From Bacillus pseudomycoides (GTDB lineage Bacteria; Bacillota; Bacilli; Bacillales; Bacillaceae_G), in assembly GCF_022811845.1 (NCBI RefSeq), contig NZ_CP064266.1, positions 3,100,001 to 3,164,000 of the forward strand: 64,000 nt of DNA, given 5' to 3'. Position numbers and translations under genes: made by a program. Positions 25,989 through 34,478 of this stretch are shown one piece after another. How positions within the stretch are numbered: position 1 is the first letter of the stretch; each line of letters opens with the position of its first letter. The notes below the pieces were generated by a model that worked only from the letters and a program-made list of their open reading frames with translations, was not told the DNA's origin and searched no databases.

Positions 25989-27398
25989 TTGAAATCACCG
26001 ACAGATAATAATCAAGAAGGTGTAGAATCACAAAATCAACAAAAGGAAGGGAAGCCGATATGGAAATCAATGTCTATGTTTTTAGTTCCCTTACTTTTAA
26101 GTAATGTATTACAATCAGTTGGACAATTATTTGGGATGGTAGTGGTAGGGCGGTGGCTTGGTGAACAAGATTTAGCTGCTATTTCAGCATTCTTTCCATT
26201 ATTTTTCTTACTTGTTTCGTTTGTAATTGGAATTGGCTCTGGTAGTTCTATTTTAATTGGTCAGGCTTTTGGAGCGCGTAATGAGGATCGTTTAAAGGCT
26301 ATTGTTGGTACAACACTTACATTTACTTTTATCATAGGAGTTGTTTTGGCAGTAGTAGGAAGTATATTCGCCATGGATATTATGCGCTTTATGGGGACAC
26401 CGGAAAATATTATTGATATGAGTGTACATTATGCACGTATTTTATTTATTTCCATGCCAGTTCTATTCTTATATTTCGCATATACAACATTTATGCGAGG
26501 AGCAGGAGATTCTAAAACGCCATTTTATTTCTTGATTGTTAGTACAGTATTGAACATGATATTATTACCTGTTCTTATTTTTGGCTGGCTTGGAATGCCA
26601 AAACTTGATGTTTATGGAGCGGCTTATGCTTCTGTTATATCAACAATTATAACATTCGTTGTTATGCTTATTTATTTAAAGAAGAAAAATCATCCATTGC
26701 AATTGGATGAAACAGTGCGAAAATACCTTCGTATGGATTGGGAATTATTAAAGTTATTACTACGCCTTGGTATTCCAGCGAGTATTAATATGATATTAGT
26801 TTCGTTATCTGAAATTGCAGTTATTGCATTTGTAAATCGCTTCGGTTCTGATGCGACCGCAGCCTATGGAGTCGTGAACCAAGTAGCAAGTTATGTACAA
26901 ATGCCAGCGGTCAGTCTTGGAATTACAGTATCCATTTTCGCCGCACAATCCATTGGTGCGAATCAATTTGATCGATTACAGAAAGTTGTTCGAGCAGGAA
27001 TTGTGATGAACTATATCATTGGCGGTATATTAATTGCTTTTATTTATTTATTCTCAAGAGAAATTTTATCACTGTTCTTAACAAATACGAATACAATCGA
27101 AATCGCCCATAGTTTAGTTATGATTACATTATGGAGCTATTTAATTTTCGGTCATGCTCAAATTATTGGTGCAACGATGCGAGCAAGTGGAACCGTATTA
27201 TGGCCGACTGTTATTGGTGTCGTATCAATTTGGCTTGTGGAAGTTCCAGTGGCCTATTACCTTTCGTATCACACAAGTCTTGGTATAAAAGGTATATGGA
27301 TTGGATACCCAGCAGCGTTTATTGTGAGCTTACTGTTACAATATGGATATTATAAATTTTCATGGCAGAAGAAACGGATTACACGACTTGTTAGTTAG
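25989..27398 (+). CDS. MATE family efflux transporter
   Basis: 469 residues, TTG start after AAAGGAGAAACGAAA. Twelve helices in two bundles. The conserved QSVGQLFGMVVVGRWLGEQ opens TM1, and the second half repeats with GIPASINMILVSLSEIAVI. TFMRGAGDSKTP and QIIGATMRASGTVLWPT are the paired family motifs. MATE proteins export cationic drugs using Na+ or H+ gradients. Located just after the DUF2087 regulator, which is a plausible controller. Confidence 0.88.
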   Translation: MKSPTDNNQEGVESQNQQKEGKPIWKSMSMFLVPLLLSNVLQSVGQLFGMVVVGRWLGEQDLAAISAFFPLFFLLVSFVIGIGSGSSILIGQAFGARNEDRLKAIVGTTLTFTFIIGVVLAVVGSIFAMDIMRFMGTPENIIDMSVHYARILFISMPVLFLYFAYTTFMRGAGDSKTPFYFLIVSTVLNMILLPVLIFGWLGMPKLDVYGAAYASVISTIITFVVMLIYLKKKNHPLQLDETVRKYLRMDWELLKLLLRLGIPASINMILVSLSEIAVIAFVNRFGSDATAAYGVVNQVASYVQMPAVSLGITVSIFAAQSIGANQFDRLQKVVRAGIVMNYIIGGILIAFIYLFSREILSLFLTNTNTIEIAHSLVMITLWSYLIFGHAQIIGATMRASGTVLWPTVIGVVSIWLVEVPVAYYLSYHTSLGIKGIWIGYPAAFIVSLLLQYGYYKFSWQKKRITRLVS

Positions 27399-27413
27399 AT
27401 AGAAGGTAAATAA

Positions 27414-27452
27414 AAAATATCCCTAAGTTTTCAGCTTAGGGGTATTTTTATT
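27414..27452. terminator. Terminator after the MATE gene
   Basis: AATATCCCTAAG / CTTAGGGGTATT stem (one wobble) and a T-run. It sits between convergent genes. Confidence 0.8.
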
Positions 27453-27471
27453 TTGTATGAGTACAAAGAAC

Positions 27472-28170
27472 TTATAAATAACTTTTCAAAGTTACATCAA
27501 AATGATGTCGCATAAGTTTTCCATCATACATATAGAATTCCCAAGCTTTCTCTGGATCTCCGATAATCTCAAAGGAATTTTCGGTTATATACAAAGCGCA
27601 ATTATCTTCTAAAGCGATTCCTTCTGTATTACGTGCACGGTTTTGTAAGAATAAATGAAAAGCATTTGCTCGATCTGGTTGATTGTAATGTGGACAGAAG
27701 TGTTTGTTTATTAAATTCCAACCATCACTTTCCATATAGCCGTCCCCTTGATAATTAGAACGAAGTCCGGTTGTAAACCAGCACATAGCACCAGCGCTAT
27801 ATCCTGCAATGAATGTCCCATTGTGTACGGCTTCTATTAACTTTTCGTCTATTTTGTTTTCCTTCCACTTTTTAAGCATATTGATATAATTTCCTCCACC
27901 TAGATAGATAAAATCAGCAAAATGCATCATTTCACTTATTTTATCTTCGCTAACGCTTTCTTTTATACAGCGTAGAATGTGAACATCACATTGTAACTGC
28001 TTCTCAAATGTTTCTCTAAATTCTTTTATATAACCTTCATCATCATTGCTTGCTGTTGGGATAAACAATATTTTTGGAGATTGTTTCCCAGTTAATTCTA
28101 TAAGTCGTTGATTTATATGGAAATGATCTGTTTGTTCAAAGTAACCTCCACCAATTACAGCTAATTTCAT
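27472..28170 (-). CDS. Peptidase E-like protein (S51, class I glutamine amidotransferase fold)
   Basis: 232 residues. The nucleophile elbow GYSAGAMCW carries Ser near 125, GGGNYINMLKKW forms the oxyanion/binding turn, and CPHYNQPDR contributes the His seen in S51 peptidases. Relatives include the Asp-dipeptidase PepE and cyanophycinase. It is probably a cytosolic dipeptidase. The start follows a GGTGG-like site; transcribed alone, away from the next cluster. Confidence 0.8.
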   Translation of the reverse strand: MKLAVIGGGYFEQTDHFHINQRLIELTGKQSPKILFIPTASNDDEGYIKEFRETFEKQLQCDVHILRCIKESVSEDKISEMMHFADFIYLGGGNYINMLKKWKENKIDEKLIEAVHNGTFIAGYSAGAMCWFTTGLRSNYQGDGYMESDGWNLINKHFCPHYNQPDRANAFHLFLQNRARNTEGIALEDNCALYITENSFEIIGDPEKAWEFYMYDGKLMRHHFDVTLKSYL

Positions 28171-28334
28171 AATGAAGCACCACCTAATAGATTTTTGTTA
28201 TTGATAAAGTTTCGCTGTAGAGAAGTTTCTTTCCTTCTGTAACAAAATATGAAAATGGGAATGTGTTCTAAAATAAAGAAGGGATTTATTTCTAAGTTCG
28301 AATCATTCTATATTTGACCTTTTATTCTTGTTGT

Positions 28335-28349
28335 ACTACAATTTGTAGT
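28335..28349 (+). promoter_or_regulatory. BlaI/MecI-type operator before the repressor gene
   Basis: Perfect 7-1-7 palindrome ACTACAA-T-TTGTAGT, 17 bp upstream of the repressor start. The TACA/TGTA half-sites are those of BlaI, MecI and CopY. A related site lies before ccdA (29618-29632). Confidence 0.75.
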
Positions 28350-28365
28350 GTGAAGGAGGTTTAGC

Positions 28366-28779
28366 ATGTTCACTCAAAATTATAAGTTAAATGAGCAAGG
28401 TTTAAATCATTTCTTTGGGTCACTAGAAGCGAGGATTATGGAGATTATTTGGAGTACTCCGGATATTACGATTAAAGAAGTACAGCAAAAACTAAGTGAG
28501 GAATCTCCTGTAAATTTTAATACAGTGATGACTGTGATGAATCGGTTAGTTGAAAAAGGGCACTTGCAAAAACAAATGGTAAAAAGAAGCGGTGTATACC
28601 GTGCTGTACAAACGAAAGAATCCTTTTTATCAAATCAAACCAAAAAAATGACACAAGAATTAATGGGGGAATTTGGTGATTTCGTTGTGAATCACATGTT
28701 AGATGAACTAGACCAAGCTGATCCTGCTTTGATAAAGAAGTTAGAAGAAAAACTCAATCAACTGAAAAAAGAGGACTAG
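28366..28779 (+). CDS. BlaI/MecI/CopY family repressor
   Basis: 137 residues. The winged helix covers the N-terminal half: LEARIMEIIWSTPDITIKEV, VNFNTVMTVMNRLVEKGHLQ, then KRSGVYRAVQTKESF. The C-terminal half is the helical dimerisation part. GAAGGAGGT precedes the ATG. The gene is one base apart from the M56 protease gene. In known systems the membrane protease triggers cleavage of this repressor. Here the two matching palindromes suggest that it controls itself and the redox genes downstream. Confidence 0.85.
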   Translation: MFTQNYKLNEQGLNHFFGSLEARIMEIIWSTPDITIKEVQQKLSEESPVNFNTVMTVMNRLVEKGHLQKQMVKRSGVYRAVQTKESFLSNQTKKMTQELMGEFGDFVVNHMLDELDQADPALIKKLEEKLNQLKKED

Positions 28780-28780
28780 T

Positions 28781-29596
28781 ATGATGAAGTGGAAAATACG
28801 AAAAATAATATTGTCAGCAAGCATCATTAGTATTCTCTTTTTTGGAATGTTAGTGTACTACGTTACATATCCATTTTTCTTTGGAAATAAGGCGTTTTTT
28901 CTATCACAGTTTTGTCTATTTGAGTTGCAAAAACATATGAGGGAATTATCAATCATTCGCATTATAATGGGAGGATTATTGTTATTCACCTTATTAGTTG
29001 TATGTAAAAGAGTATGGAAACAATTTTTTCATAGCCAAAAATTAAAGCGGAATCTAGTTAGGATTACTCGTAAAGAAAAACAATTGTACTTGTTGCCGGC
29101 ATTAGAAGTTACAGCATTTACAATTGGATTGATTCACCCGAAGATCGTTCTTTCAGAAGGTGTGTTTCAGTCGTTTACAGAAGAAGAAATTGATGCGATT
29201 GTACTGCATGAAGAATATCATCAAAAAAATCGTGATCCCTTAAAATTATTTCTTTTTACGGTGTTAGCTGAAGGAATGATGTATATCCCGGTATTGAAAG
29301 GAATGTTACAGCGTTATCATACGTATCAGGAGTTATTGGCGGACAAATATGCGATGGATCAAATGAAATCATCGTTTGAATTAGGCAGTGCATTGTTAAA
29401 ATTAATGAAAATAAAAACAGCATCTAATCCGTTTATAACAGCTTCTTTTGCGAAGACGGCAATCAATTTGCGTATTGAACAAATTGTTAGCCCGTCATCT
29501 ATAAAGCTTAGCATGCCGTTACATACAAATTCCGTTTACATGACCATGGGGCTATTTCTTATTTCGTTTGTACTGATTATTGGAGAGTGCATATAG
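28781..29596 (+). CDS. M56 family metalloprotease, BlaR1-like without sensor domain
   Basis: 271 residues. Helices near residues 8-30 and 58-76, the gluzincin motif HEEYH (143-147) preceded by IGLIHPKIVLSEGVF, a later Glu in YQELLADKYAM, and a last helix at the C-terminus (VYMTMGLFLISFVLIIG). Full BlaR1/MecR1 proteins have about 330 residues of this kind plus a penicillin-binding sensor; here no sensor follows, so the inducing signal must be sensed otherwise. It should activate by clipping the neighbouring repressor. Confidence 0.8.
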   Translation: MMKWKIRKIILSASIISILFFGMLVYYVTYPFFFGNKAFFLSQFCLFELQKHMRELSIIRIIMGGLLLFTLLVVCKRVWKQFFHSQKLKRNLVRITRKEKQLYLLPALEVTAFTIGLIHPKIVLSEGVFQSFTEEEIDAIVLHEEYHQKNRDPLKLFLFTVLAEGMMYIPVLKGMLQRYHTYQELLADKYAMDQMKSSFELGSALLKLMKIKTASNPFITASFAKTAINLRIEQIVSPSSIKLSMPLHTNSVYMTMGLFLISFVLIIGECI

Positions 29597-29617
29597 CCTC
29601 TTTTTTTAATTCAAAGC

Positions 29618-29632
29618 ACTACTTTTTGTAGT
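29618..29632 (+). promoter_or_regulatory. Second BlaI-type operator, before ccdA
   Basis: ACTACTT-T-TTGTAGT: same half-sites and spacing as the operator at 28335-28349, with 5 of 7 arm pairs (extended outward by C/G). It lies in the 52-bp gap after the M56 gene, so the redox genes may have their own repressor-controlled promoter. Confidence 0.65.
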
Positions 29633-29648
29633 GTGTAGGAGGAGTAAA

Positions 29649-30362
29649 ATGAACACAGCAGACTTGACGATATGGCTTGTAGTAGGCGCGGGGATTCTTT
29701 CATTTGTATCCCCTTGTTCGCTGCCGCTATATCCATCTTATTTATCATATATTACAGGTGTTTCCATTCAAGATTTAAAAGAAAATCGCGGTATGATGCA
29801 AAAAACAGCACTGATGCACACGTTGTTTTTCATAATAGGTTTCTCTATTATATTTTATGCACTAGGTTTATCTGTAAGTTGGATTGGTGTTACCTTTTCC
29901 TCTAATCAAAGACTGCTTCAACAGATTGGTGGAATCTTTATTATCGTCATGGGTTTATTTATGACAGGACTAATTCAGCCAAAGTGGCTTATGTCCGAAA
30001 AGAAATTTCATTATAAAAGTAAATCGACTGGATATATCCGTTCTATTTTTGTTGGTATGACATATGCAGCTGGATGGACACCATGCGTAGGGCCAATATT
30101 CTCTGCAGTATTAATGCTTGGTGCGACTAATCCAGATGAGGCACTCCTTTATATTACAGCTTATACACTTGGATTTGCAGTCCCATTCTTTGTCATGGCA
30201 TTTTTTATAGGTAAAGTAAAATGGATCGTTACATATGCTAGTGCCATGATGAAAATCGGCGGTAGCATGATGATTTTGACAGGTATTTTACTTTATACGA
30301 ATCAAATGACGAAAATAACAGCATTCTTTATCAGATTATTTGATGGCTTTACAGGATTTTAA
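29649..30362 (+). CDS. ccdA: Cytochrome c biogenesis protein CcdA (DsbD-like thiol transporter)
   Basis: 237 residues from the ATG at 29649 (TAGGAGGAGTAAA); an upstream GTG overlaps the operator. Six helices. The paired membrane cysteines are seen in SFVSPCSLPLYPSYLSYI and GWTPCVGPIFSAVLMLGA. CcdA passes electrons from cytosolic thioredoxin across the membrane to extracytoplasmic thioredoxins. The next gene encodes just such a partner. It is separate from the usual cytochrome c genes, so the targets could be other thiol proteins. Confidence 0.88.
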   Translation: MNTADLTIWLVVGAGILSFVSPCSLPLYPSYLSYITGVSIQDLKENRGMMQKTALMHTLFFIIGFSIIFYALGLSVSWIGVTFSSNQRLLQQIGGIFIIVMGLFMTGLIQPKWLMSEKKFHYKSKSTGYIRSIFVGMTYAAGWTPCVGPIFSAVLMLGATNPDEALLYITAYTLGFAVPFFVMAFFIGKVKWIVTYASAMMKIGGSMMILTGILLYTNQMTKITAFFIRLFDGFTGF

Positions 30363-30379
30363 AAATAGGGGGAAAGAAA

Positions 30380-30934
30380 GTGAAAAAACTAATTGCAATT
30401 ATATTGGCTGGGGCACTTATTTGGGCTGGAGTTAACTTTTATAATTCCAAGAAAGAAGAAAAAGAACGGAAGGCAAAACAAGCAGCACTGCAAGAGAAGG
30501 AAGTATTACCTCAAGTGGGATTTAAAGCGCCGAAAATCACATTAAAAGGATTAGATGGAAAGCTTTATTCATTAAATGATGCAAAAGGAAAACCATATAT
30601 TATCAACTTCTGGGCATCGTGGTGTGGACCGTGTGAAATGGAAGCGCCGGATTTAGTGCGTCTTTATGATAAATATAAAGGAGAAATCGAGATTTTTGCG
30701 GTGAATGCAACGGTTGGAGATCCAGTACAAGAAGCAAAGGCGTTTGCGGATCGTTTTGAATTTAAGTTTCCTGTTTTACTAGACATAGATGGAGTGGCTG
30801 GGATTGATTATAAAGTTGTTTCATTGCCAACAACGTTTTTTGTTGATAAAGATGGGATCATTGTAGACCAAGCGCGAGGGGTATTACCCCCAGATCAATT
30901 AGAAAAGAAATTTAAACAATTAATTGAGAAGTAA
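30380..30934 (+). CDS. Membrane-anchored thioredoxin-like protein (TlpA/ResA type)
   Basis: 184 residues. An N-terminal signal anchor (LIAIILAGALIWAGVNFYN) is followed by a charged linker and a thioredoxin fold: VGFKAPKITLKGLDGKLYSL, active site WASWCGPCEMEAP with CxxC near 80-83, and cis-Pro in SLPTTFFVDKDG. Extracytoplasmic thiol reductant of ResA/TlpA/StoA kind. It begins 18 bp after ccdA with GGGGGAAAG, so it is presumably re-reduced by CcdA. Confidence 0.85.
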   Translation: MKKLIAIILAGALIWAGVNFYNSKKEEKERKAKQAALQEKEVLPQVGFKAPKITLKGLDGKLYSLNDAKGKPYIINFWASWCGPCEMEAPDLVRLYDKYKGEIEIFAVNATVGDPVQEAKAFADRFEFKFPVLLDIDGVAGIDYKVVSLPTTFFVDKDGIIVDQARGVLPPDQLEKKFKQLIEK

Positions 30935-30945
30935 AAGGGGACATC

Positions 30946-31635
30946 ATGATGATGATGGAATGGATGGTGAAAGTACAGCCGATTTCCCCTATATTAGGGG
31001 TTTTAATGGGATTTGTTTTGATGAAATTGAAGTTAAAGAAACAATCTATCCCATATGAGGGAATCATGGATACGCTAACAAATTGCTTCTTTATCATTAT
31101 GCTAGTATGGAAATTTGCACCGGTACTTTTAAATCCGAAGTGGGCTGTTCATGCACCGTGGCAAGCATTATTAGCTGTTGGAGATGTAAATCACATTATA
31201 ACTGGCTGTTTCATTGCTAGTGGATATGCTATATGGAAAAGTAAAAAGGCTAATTTTTCACTTTGGATCTTACTAGATGTACTTCCATTTGCAATCGGAA
31301 GCATTATTATTTTTTATTTTCTATTCCATCAGCATGTTGGCATGAACACAGCAATGCCGTGGGGTATGAAACTATATGATTCAAAATTTCTCTATCATCC
31401 TATATACATGTATGAAATTATGATAGCAATCTGCATAATGGGATGGCTGTGGATAAAAAGTGAGAGATTAGGAACTAGAAAATACATGAGTTATTTTCTA
31501 ATTGTAGAAGGAATTGCTCATATTTTTATTTCACTGATAAGTGAGCAGGTTCCGGTATTGTTTGGTTTGTCCACGCAGCAATTACTTATTTTTGTTGTAA
31601 TTAGTATAGGGATTGTATTGTTCCCGAAAAAATAA
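30946..31635 (+). CDS. Lgt-like polytopic membrane protein
   Basis: 229 residues, start among four tandem ATGs after AAAAGGGG. About seven helices. The piece KFLYHPIYMYEIMIAICIMG resembles the HPTFLYES segment of prolipoprotein diacylglyceryl transferase (Lgt), and PWGMKLYD just before it resembles the adjoining loop. The catalytic HGG and Arg motifs of true Lgt are not seen. It is therefore a non-canonical relative. It closes the BlaI-M56-CcdA-TlpA cluster by 12 bp spacing. Function unknown, perhaps handling thiols or the lipid part of a lipoprotein. Confidence 0.6.
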   Translation: MMMMEWMVKVQPISPILGVLMGFVLMKLKLKKQSIPYEGIMDTLTNCFFIIMLVWKFAPVLLNPKWAVHAPWQALLAVGDVNHIITGCFIASGYAIWKSKKANFSLWILLDVLPFAIGSIIIFYFLFHQHVGMNTAMPWGMKLYDSKFLYHPIYMYEIMIAICIMGWLWIKSERLGTRKYMSYFLIVEGIAHIFISLISEQVPVLFGLSTQQLLIFVVISIGIVLFPKK

Positions 31636-31684
31636 AAACAGCAATGTACGAACAGTGGTTCATACATTGCTGTTTTTATTTTTT
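31634..31684 (+). terminator. Terminator of the redox cluster
   Basis: AAAAACAGCAATGTA / TACATTGCTGTTTTT stem around a 19-nt loop, then a T-run. Confidence 0.85.
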
Positions 31685-31796
31685 TATAGATTATACGAAT
31701 TGGTCTCTTTTTATGTTATCTCTCTTTACAACCATCATTTAGAGGAGTATATTAACAATCAGAATAGCTCAATGTAGATTTTACAGCCAAATAATA

Positions 31797-31931
31797 AATC
31801 GCTTAATCCACTTCAGGAGCGGGGGAACCACATTTGTGCATTTGTCACTAGGGGTGAATCCTTTTATAGGTAGGGCTACTCTCAAGGTCCGAATCCGACA
31901 GCTAACCTCGTCAGCGTTTTGAGAGGGGGGA
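31797..31931 (+). ncRNA. c-di-AMP riboswitch (ydaO/yuaA)
   Basis: Conserved pieces in order: ATCGCTTAATCC, GGAGCGGGGGAACCA, GGGGTGAATCC, TAGGGC...CTCTC, CCGAATCCGACAGCTAACC and TCGTCAGCG, closing with GAGAGGG that pairs back to CTCTC. These are hallmarks of the ydaO class. An intrinsic terminator follows at once (31941-31976), so high c-di-AMP should stop transcription of the downstream kdpA. This matches the known logic that c-di-AMP shuts off K+ uptake. Confidence 0.9.
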
Positions 31932-31940
31932 CTTGTGTGT

Positions 31941-31976
31941 AAAAAACACTAGGTGCAACCTGGTGTTTTCTTTTTA
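31941..31976 (+). terminator. Riboswitch expression-platform terminator
   Basis: AAAACAC-T-AGGT / ACCT-G-GTGTTTT stem with a 3-nt loop, then TCTTTTTATT; directly after the c-di-AMP aptamer. Confidence 0.85.
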
Positions 31977-32039
31977 TTCTCTTAATGGTAAAATATTACA
32001 TTTGTTTTTGGTGTAATGGGGACAGAAAGGGGAAAGAGG

Positions 32040-33707
32040 ATGAACTGGCTTACAAGTCTAATTACAATTGGCCTATTCGTAATTGTTGCAAAACCAATGG
32101 GAGACTACATATACAATGCTTTTCAGCGTAAGAAATCATGTCAAAAGGTATTTGGCCCACTGGAAAATATCTTATTTAAAGTTGCTGGGATTAAAGGGCA
32201 TAGTCAGACCTGGAAACAATATATGTTTTGTTTAATGGTGACAAATTTTTTCTTTATTTTGGTTGTATATTCGATATTTCGCTTACAAGGAATACTTCCG
32301 TTAAACCCTAATCATTTTTTAGGATTAGAACCAACATTAGCATTTCATACAGCAATTACATTTATGACAAATGCGAATTTACAACACTATGGGGGAGAAA
32401 GTAGTTTATCATATTTCTCTCAAATGGTGGGTGTGACATTTATGATGTTTGCGGCACCCGCAACTTCATTAGCAATTGGTATTACGTTTATTCGTGTACT
32501 AGCGGGGAAAAGAATAGGAAACTTCTTTGTTGATTTTGTACAAGCTATTACAAGAATATTATTGCCAATTTCATTTGTCGTATCGTTGATATTTGTGGTT
32601 TTAGGAACACCGCAAACACTGGATCCAACAATTGTTGTGAAAACGTTGGAAGGAACGACACAAGAAATCCCTCGTGGGCCAGTAGCATCTTTACTTTCCA
32701 TTAAAGAACTTGGTGACAATGGAGGCGGTTTTTTTGGAACAGTTTCTGCGCATCCTTTTGAAAATCCTAATATGCTAAGTAATGTGCTACAAATGATGTT
32801 ACAAATGTTAATCCCGATGGCCTTTCCATTTGTATACGGAAGAATGGTCGGTAATCGGAAACAAGGTAGAATGTTTTTTATATCAATGTTCATTCTCTTT
32901 ATTATGGGATTTTGTACGCTTGCTATATCTGAGTTGAAGGGGAATCCATTGTTAAACCAATTAGGGATAGAAAGTTCACAAGGAAATATGGAAGGGAAGG
33001 AAACTCGCCTTGGCGTTATATCTTCTGCTTTATATGTAACTGTTACAAGTGCCTCTGGAACAGGTGGTGTTAATACAACACACGACACATTAACGCCGAT
33101 TGGTGGAATGGTTCCACTTATAAACATGCTTTTAGGTACCGTGTTTGGAGGAATCGGACTTGGGTTTATGAATGTCGTCATGTATGCAATGATTGCTGTA
33201 TTTCTAGCCGGATTAATGGTGGGACGTACACCAGAATTTCTTAATAAAAAAATAGAAGGGAAAGAAATGAAGTTAATAGCAATCACGATTGTGTCTCAGC
33301 CATTACTTATTCTTGGAGCTGCAGCAATTGCATTTTCTACGAATCTAGGAACAGATGCAATTTCTAATCCAGGTTTTCATGGTTTAACACAAGTGATATA
33401 TGAATACACTTCGTCTGCTGTTAACAACGGATCTGGATTTGAAGGATTAAGGGATAACACGCCTTTTTGGAATCTTTCAACGGGAATTGTTATGTATATT
33501 GGTAGATATTTAGGTGTAATTACAATGCTTGCTGTCGCAGTTGGACTCAAAAGGAAAAAGGTTGTACCTGAGACCATAGGAACCTTTCAAACTGATAATC
33601 GTTTATTCGGCGGGATCTTGTTAGGTACTATATGTATAATAGGTGCACTAACATTTTTGCCAATGCTCGTGCTTGGACCAATCGCCGAATTTCTGACCAT
33701 ATCATAA
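32040..33707 (+). CDS. kdpA: KdpA-like K+-transporting subunit, without kdpB/kdpC
   Basis: 555 residues from the ATG at 32040 (AGGGG 8 nt upstream). KdpA filter loops are present: TNANLQHYGGE (110-120), DNGGGFFGTVSAHPFENP, SGTGGVNTTHDTLTPIGG and VNNGSGFEGL, each keeping its Gly. Several neighbours differ from the usual forms (GTNGGGFFNAN, TTGAVN, NNNGSAF). KdpA is the K+ channel-like subunit of KdpFABC and normally needs the KdpB ATPase, but here a terminator follows directly, with no kdpB, kdpC or kdpF nearby. It may pair with a kdpB elsewhere, act alone, or be a remnant of a lost operon. Confidence 0.85.
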   Translation: MNWLTSLITIGLFVIVAKPMGDYIYNAFQRKKSCQKVFGPLENILFKVAGIKGHSQTWKQYMFCLMVTNFFFILVVYSIFRLQGILPLNPNHFLGLEPTLAFHTAITFMTNANLQHYGGESSLSYFSQMVGVTFMMFAAPATSLAIGITFIRVLAGKRIGNFFVDFVQAITRILLPISFVVSLIFVVLGTPQTLDPTIVVKTLEGTTQEIPRGPVASLLSIKELGDNGGGFFGTVSAHPFENPNMLSNVLQMMLQMLIPMAFPFVYGRMVGNRKQGRMFFISMFILFIMGFCTLAISELKGNPLLNQLGIESSQGNMEGKETRLGVISSALYVTVTSASGTGGVNTTHDTLTPIGGMVPLINMLLGTVFGGIGLGFMNVVMYAMIAVFLAGLMVGRTPEFLNKKIEGKEMKLIAITIVSQPLLILGAAAIAFSTNLGTDAISNPGFHGLTQVIYEYTSSAVNNGSGFEGLRDNTPFWNLSTGIVMYIGRYLGVITMLAVAVGLKRKKVVPETIGTFQTDNRLFGGILLGTICIIGALTFLPMLVLGPIAEFLTIS

Positions 33708-33726
33708 CCATGTTGCTTCAAAAAGA

Positions 33727-33766
33727 AGGGCAATACATATTACTTATGGTATTGCCCTTTTAATGT
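33727..33766. terminator. Terminator after kdpA
   Basis: AAGGGCAATAC / GTATTGCCCTT stem and TTTT; shared with the convergent XRE gene. Confidence 0.8.
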
Positions 33767-33782
33767 GTTTTAGCTGTATGTA

Positions 33783-34328
33783 TTAGAAAATAGGTGGGGT
33801 AACTGAAAATAAGACAACTGCATTTTGATTAAAATTATTTATCCATTTATGTTTTAAATATGCTGGTATTTTTACACTATCACCCGTTTCTAATACATAC
33901 TCTTCTTCATCTAAATGCACCGTAATCTTTCCTTCTAAAACAAATGCTAATTCTTCTCCTTTATGCTCTAGAAGATTTTCCGAGGAAAAAGTGTTCGGAG
34001 GCACAGTCATAATTGTTGTTGCTAAATTTCCTGTGAAATCAGGTGATAACAATTCATAGGATAAATTATCAATAATCATTTTTTTTCGTTTATTGGAACG
34101 TACGATTAAATCGTCTGTATTTGTTTCTTCAAGTAAAAAACTAAATGTTGGAACATCAAGAGCTTTAGCCAATACCTTTAATGTTTGGATGGAAGGGTTA
34201 GCGGAACCACGTTCAATTTGACTTAACATAGACGGCGTAATTTCAGCCATTTTTGCTAGTTCTTTACTACTTAACCCTTTAGCTTTTCTTTGTTTTTCAA
34301 TCTTTTTACCGATATCTATATTTTCCAT
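33783..34328 (-). CDS. XRE-cupin regulator (divergent from dsdA)
   Basis: 181 residues. Helix-turn-helix at 6-60: RKAKGLSSKELAKMAEITPS with MLSQIERGSANPSIQTLKVL. C-terminal cupin (about 100-175: HKGEELAFVLEGKITVHLDEE, then LETGDSVKIPAYLKHKWIN). Regulators of this build sense small metabolites and control adjacent amino-acid genes. Head-to-head with dsdA across 150 AT-rich bases, so control of D-serine breakdown is likely. Start after AAGGAGAATGAATC. Confidence 0.85.
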   Translation of the reverse strand: MENIDIGKKIEKQRKAKGLSSKELAKMAEITPSMLSQIERGSANPSIQTLKVLAKALDVPTFSFLLEETNTDDLIVRSNKRKKMIIDNLSYELLSPDFTGNLATTIMTVPPNTFSSENLLEHKGEELAFVLEGKITVHLDEEEYVLETGDSVKIPAYLKHKWINNFNQNAVVLFSVTPPIF

Positions 34329-34478
34329 GATTCATTCTCCTTAACAGTTATTTAATTGTATTTAAAAAAATTAAATTTAAATTAACGAAAAGCGAATTTT
34401 GTGTTAAACTATATTAAAATTTATTTAATTATAATTTATTTTACAACTTGCTACAACAACATGGGAAGGATGAGATAA

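Noticed and set aside
31977..32039. Possible kdpF between the riboswitch and kdpA
   Set aside because: No frame of the right size or hydrophobicity fits in these 63 bases.
32420..33286. 288-codon frame on the minus strand
   Set aside because: Antisense to kdpA, whose filter motifs prove the plus strand; no ribosome site or family match.
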